Assembly (NCBI GenBank): GCA_905203045.1
Contig: CAJKUH010000004.1
Location: 54,280 to 118,279 of the forward strand
Direction of reading: 5' to 3'
Origin: an uncultured Eggerthella sp.
GTDB taxonomy: Bacteria > Actinomycetota > Coriobacteriia > Coriobacteriales > Eggerthellaceae
DNA: 64,000 nucleotides
The notes beneath the pieces were generated by a model that was not told the DNA's origin, did not search any database, and saw only the letters and a program-made list of their open reading frames with translations. This document shows positions 61,260-64,000 of the stretch, one piece after another. The translations under genes were made by a program, and so were the position numbers. Within the stretch, counting starts at the first letter, position 1; the number at the start of each line of letters is the position of its first letter.

Positions 61260-62528
61260 TTAGTCAAGATCTTCGGGAAGGCCGATGTGACCGAGTACGG
61301 CGCTTGCGGCTGCAACGGCCGGCGAGGAAAGGTAAACCTCGCTGGTGGGGTCGCCCATGCGGCCGACGAAGTTGCGGTTCGTAGTTGCGATGGAACGCTC
61401 GCCAGCGGCAAGAATGCCCATGTAGCCGCCCAGGCAAGGGCCGCAGGTAGGCGTGGAAACTGCGCAGTTGGCGTCCAGGAAGATGTCCATAAGGCCCTCG
61501 TCGATGCACTGACGGTACACCTGCTGCGTTGCAGGGATAACGATGCAGCGAACGTCGCGATGGACCTTGTGGCCCTTCAGCACAGCAGCAGCCTGGCGCA
61601 TGTCTTCGATGCGGCCATTGGTGCACGATCCGATAACAGACTGCTGGATAACGATGTCGCGCGCATCGGCGGCAGGACGCGTGTTGGAAGGCAGGTGCGG
61701 GAACGCAACCGTGGGAACGATGTCCTGCGCATCGATGTTGTACACCTTTGCGTACACGGCGTCGGGGTCGGAGTGATATTCAGTGTAGGGGCGCTCGGTG
61801 CGGCCGTCCATGTACTTGCGGGTTACGTCGTCTACCGGGATAAGGCCCGCCTTGCCGCCTGCCTCGATTGCCATGTTGGAAATGGAAAGGCGCTCGTCCA
61901 TGGTAAGGCCTTCGATAGCGCTGCCACGGAACTCCATTGCCTGGTACAGGGCGCCGTCAACGCCGATCATGCCGATGATGTGCAGAATGATGTCCTTGCC
62001 CGTTACGCCAGGGCGAAGCTCGCCTTCGATGTTGAAGAGCAGGCTCTCAGGAACCTTGAACCATGCCTTGCCCGTTGCATAGCCCACGGCAGCGTCGGTG
62101 GAACCAACGCCGGTGGAAAAGGCGCCAAGCGCACCATAGGTACAGGTGTGGCTGTCGGCACCGATGATAAGGTCGCCTGCGCCCACAACGCCCTGCTCGG
62201 GAAGAAGCGCATGCTCAACACCCATGCAGCCCACTTCGTAGTAGTGGCTGATGCCCTGCTCGCGTGCGAAATCGCGGGTCATCTTCGCCTGCTCGGCGCT
62301 CTTGATGTCCTTGTTGGGAACATAGTGGTCGGGAACCAGAGCGATCTTCGTAGGATCGAAAACCTTTTCGACGCCAATCTTCTTGAATTCCTTAATGGCG
62401 ATAGGTGAGGTAACGTCGTTGGAAAGAACGAGGTCAAGGTTACACTCGATCAGCTGGCCGGGAACCACTTCCTCGAGCCCTGCATGGGCTGCAAGGATCT
62501 TCTCTGCCATGGTCATAGGACGTGGCAT
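61260..62528 (-). CDS. leuC: 3-isopropylmalate dehydratase large subunit
   Basis: 422 residues. It carries the 4Fe-4S cluster. Motifs: DSHTCTYGALGAFSTGVGSTD (first Cys), SVIGSCTNGRIEDMRQAA, and TPTCGPCLGGYMG (second and third Cys). AAGGAG lies 5 nt before ATG 62528; the longer frame to 62564 has no SD. It leads leuCD and has a TATAAT promoter with an operator-like inverted repeat upstream. Confidence 0.95.
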   Translation of the reverse strand: MPRPMTMAEKILAAHAGLEEVVPGQLIECNLDLVLSNDVTSPIAIKEFKKIGVEKVFDPTKIALVPDHYVPNKDIKSAEQAKMTRDFAREQGISHYYEVGCMGVEHALLPEQGVVGAGDLIIGADSHTCTYGALGAFSTGVGSTDAAVGYATGKAWFKVPESLLFNIEGELRPGVTGKDIILHIIGMIGVDGALYQAMEFRGSAIEGLTMDERLSISNMAIEAGGKAGLIPVDDVTRKYMDGRTERPYTEYHSDPDAVYAKVYNIDAQDIVPTVAFPHLPSNTRPAADARDIVIQQSVIGSCTNGRIEDMRQAAAVLKGHKVHRDVRCIVIPATQQVYRQCIDEGLMDIFLDANCAVSTPTCGPCLGGYMGILAAGERSIATTNRNFVGRMGDPTSEVYLSSPAVAAASAVLGHIGLPEDLD

Positions 62529-62566
62529 ACGCTCTCCTTCTTCAATGCTTTGCGTAAAACACACTA

Positions 62567-62624
62567 ATTATAGCACCCAAACAACAACAGAACGTTTGCT
62601 CAAATATCGAACAAACGTTCTGTT
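62567..62624 (-). promoter_or_regulatory. leuC promoter with inverted-repeat operator
   Basis: On the minus strand TATAAT (62567-62572) lies 38 nt before the start codon. Upstream, AACAGAACGTTTG (62612-62624) and CAAACGTTCTGTT (62586-62598) are exact 13-bp inverses 13 nt apart, covering the -35 region. The first arm with its neighbour reads GAAC-GTTT-GTTC, the spacing of a Gram-positive-type LexA box; the second has GAGC-AAAC-GTTC. Confidence 0.7.
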
Positions 62625-62687
62625 AACATGACAACCGTAGTAGTGTCCGTCGGATTTTGCGGGTGAAGCCTCCGGGAGGTGAAGCCC

Positions 62688-63659
62688 TCAGTTCTTCTTC
62701 AACTCCCTAATCGCTTTAAGGTGTCGGTACACATTCGATATATCGAAACCAACCGTGCACACGAACAGAAGAAGCGCAACGATGCCGATCGCTGCATCCC
62801 CACCTGGCGTGAAGATAAGTGCCAGCATCGCAAAGGGAACCAACAGGATCAGCGAAAGGAAGTTCAAACGCTTCCAGATTCCCTGCCCGATGGAAATGAT
62901 GGTGTACAAATACAAGCCCGTTGCCGGAGCGCTCAGTGCGAAGGAAAGCGCCAGGATAATCAGCTTTGCCGCAATTAGCTCGCCGTCAAGCCGCAAGTCG
63001 GCCTTGGCTTCATGCAACAGCTCTTCCTTCGTAGGCTCGTTCGGGAAAAACGAGCTGAAATCGAACACCGTACCGACAAAGGGGTTTTGCCCAGCATACG
63101 GGTTCTGCGAACGCCGACGCGACTGAGAACCGTTCGAAGCGCCTGCGTTGCCGCCATCTGCGGAATTGGCAAAGGGGTTGCCCGCCGAAGAGCCAGCAGA
63201 GCCTGCCGTGCGGAACGGATCGGCCCACGAAAACGGGTTGGCGCCAAAGGGGCTTCCCGCAAAGGGGTTGCCGCCCGTACTGGTGTACGTGGTTTTGTTG
63301 CCGTTTTCATCCCACGTGGTCCAAACGAACGTTTCCGAGAAAGGCCATCCTTCAAAGGGAGTGCCCTGCCCCGCTTGCCCGCCCTGCGGCCTGGTTGCCG
63401 TATAAGGGTTGTACGAAAACGGTGCGCCATACGGCGTTCCCGATGTGGTGTACTCGGGGTCCCAGGAATGGTTCAGAAGCACATCACGCGCTTCGTTGAT
63501 GAGCTTCGTTTTCTCTTCAGCTTTGGCGCGCGCTGCCTCGTCCTGACCGAATTTGTCGGGATGGTTGGCAATGATGAGCTTGCGGTGCGCCTTCTTGATA
63601 TCGTCTTCGCTGGCGCCTTCCTGCAAACCCAGGGTTTTGAGTGCTTCTGACTTCTTCAT
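62688..63659 (-). CDS. J-domain membrane protein
   Basis: 323 residues. The N-terminal J domain (residues 1-65) has the HPDKF motif in LIIANHPDKFGQD. Residues 70-205 form a Gly/Pro/Asn/Phe-rich linker, and the C-terminal 90 residues hold two or three hydrophobic segments (LIILALSFALSA; LILLVPFAMLALIF; IGIVALLLFVCTV). It would recruit a DnaK to the membrane. Its ATG is 2 nt after the nitroreductase stop. Confidence 0.87.
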   Translation of the reverse strand: MKKSEALKTLGLQEGASEDDIKKAHRKLIIANHPDKFGQDEAARAKAEEKTKLINEARDVLLNHSWDPEYTTSGTPYGAPFSYNPYTATRPQGGQAGQGTPFEGWPFSETFVWTTWDENGNKTTYTSTGGNPFAGSPFGANPFSWADPFRTAGSAGSSAGNPFANSADGGNAGASNGSQSRRRSQNPYAGQNPFVGTVFDFSSFFPNEPTKEELLHEAKADLRLDGELIAAKLIILALSFALSAPATGLYLYTIISIGQGIWKRLNFLSLILLVPFAMLALIFTPGGDAAIGIVALLLFVCTVGFDISNVYRHLKAIRELKKN

Positions 63660-63661
63660 GG

Positions 63662-64000
63662 CTAGAACAAGATGCTGTCAAGAGAACGCTTGGGCACGAA
63701 GTGCACCCCGTTCTCGTCGCGGTAGTACTTCACGTCGTCGTTTTCCATGTCAACCACGCGCACTTCCTCGCACGGCTTGCCCAAGGCCAGCACCATAACC
63801 GGCTCAAGGTTTTCGGGCATATCGAGGATTTCCTTCAGCTCTTTCTTCTTGAACGACTCGATCATGCAACCGCCGAAGCCTTCTTCCGTGGAAGCAAGCA
63901 TGATGGTCTGGGCGCAGATGCCCATATCCACCTGCGCCGCCTTCGGAGACGAAACGGTGGTGTCAACCGCCATGATGATGTAGCCCGTGGGGCGTTCCTT
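63662..64000 (-). CDS. Nitroreductase family protein, N-terminus cut by the window edge
   Basis: The C-terminal 112 residues are present; the frame is open to the right edge. The segment AQVDMGICAQTIMLASTEEGFGGCMIESF is the FMN-binding helix pattern of the nitroreductase family, followed by PENLEPVMVLALGKP. It would reduce nitro or flavin-accessible substrates with NAD(P)H. Co-transcribed with the J-domain gene. Confidence 0.85.
   Translation of the reverse strand, partial: KERPTGYIIMAVDTTVSSPKAAQVDMGICAQTIMLASTEEGFGGCMIESFKKKELKEILDMPENLEPVMVLALGKPCEEVRVVDMENDDVKYYRDENGVHFVPKRSLDSILF

Noticed and set aside
1..64000. CRISPR arrays, insertion sequences, rRNA genes
   Set aside because: No regularly spaced direct repeats, no transposase-like protein and no rRNA sequence seen on either strand.

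Overview
The window looks like a chromosomal segment from a Coriobacteriia bacterium, most likely the Eggerthellaceae (Slackia/Denitrobacterium/Eggerthella-like). The grounds are the fairly high GC, SD-driven starts with frequent GTG and TTG, a multi-TM protein fused to a LuxR-type HTH (a hallmark of that family), a fermentative pta/ackA pair, and extensive molybdenum and selenium cofactor genes. The genus is not resolved. I see no rRNA, CRISPR array, insertion sequence or intact prophage.

Layout. 1-469 is a truncated family 2 glycosyltransferase. 597-5384 holds pta and ackA, facing each other across a divergent acyl-CoA dehydrogenase/SDR pair. 5599-12885 holds HIT, xseB-xseA, a zinc metallopeptidase, rnd, a diacylglycerol-kinase-like gene, terC behind a probable manganese (yybP-ykoY) riboswitch, and a small membrane protein. 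12976-14455 holds a tRNA-Gly and a CI/LexA-like S24 repressor with two small genes and two operator-like palindromes. 14872-29889 is mixed housekeeping: dicarboxylate symporter, tRNAs, Nudix, cupin, panE-like, ppc, DMT exporter, GNAT, MATE, UvrA2, LysR.

29978-42575 is a cofactor island: CDF transporter, MOSC protein, modA, a modB with an extra secreted domain, modC, moaA, moaC, mogA/moaB, moeA, then selD, DUF3343, yedF and a cysteine desulfurase. Together these supply molybdate, build molybdopterin, load Mo, and supply activated selenium. That is the gene set expected for a selenium-modified molybdenum hydroxylase system. 42738-53765 holds acpP, an HTH-aminotransferase fusion with a repeated operator, a flavodoxin-like reductase, TetR, a PatB/MalY-like lyase, DUF3737, DUF2797, DegV, a serine acetyltransferase, DUF5662 and a HAD phosphatase. 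54075-62528 holds aspS, hisS, leuB, the TM-LuxR regulator, leuD and leuC. 62688-64000 holds a J-domain membrane protein and a truncated nitroreductase.

The most interesting signal is non-coding. Three elements of about 160 nt lie directly after the stop codons of cysE, aspS and leuB, each in the orientation of its gene. They share a 5' hairpin, a fixed CTATGACGCTGCG block, a long closing stem whose sequence changes but whose pairing is kept, and a terminal TCGCTG. This looks like an undescribed structured RNA or 3'-UTR element family.
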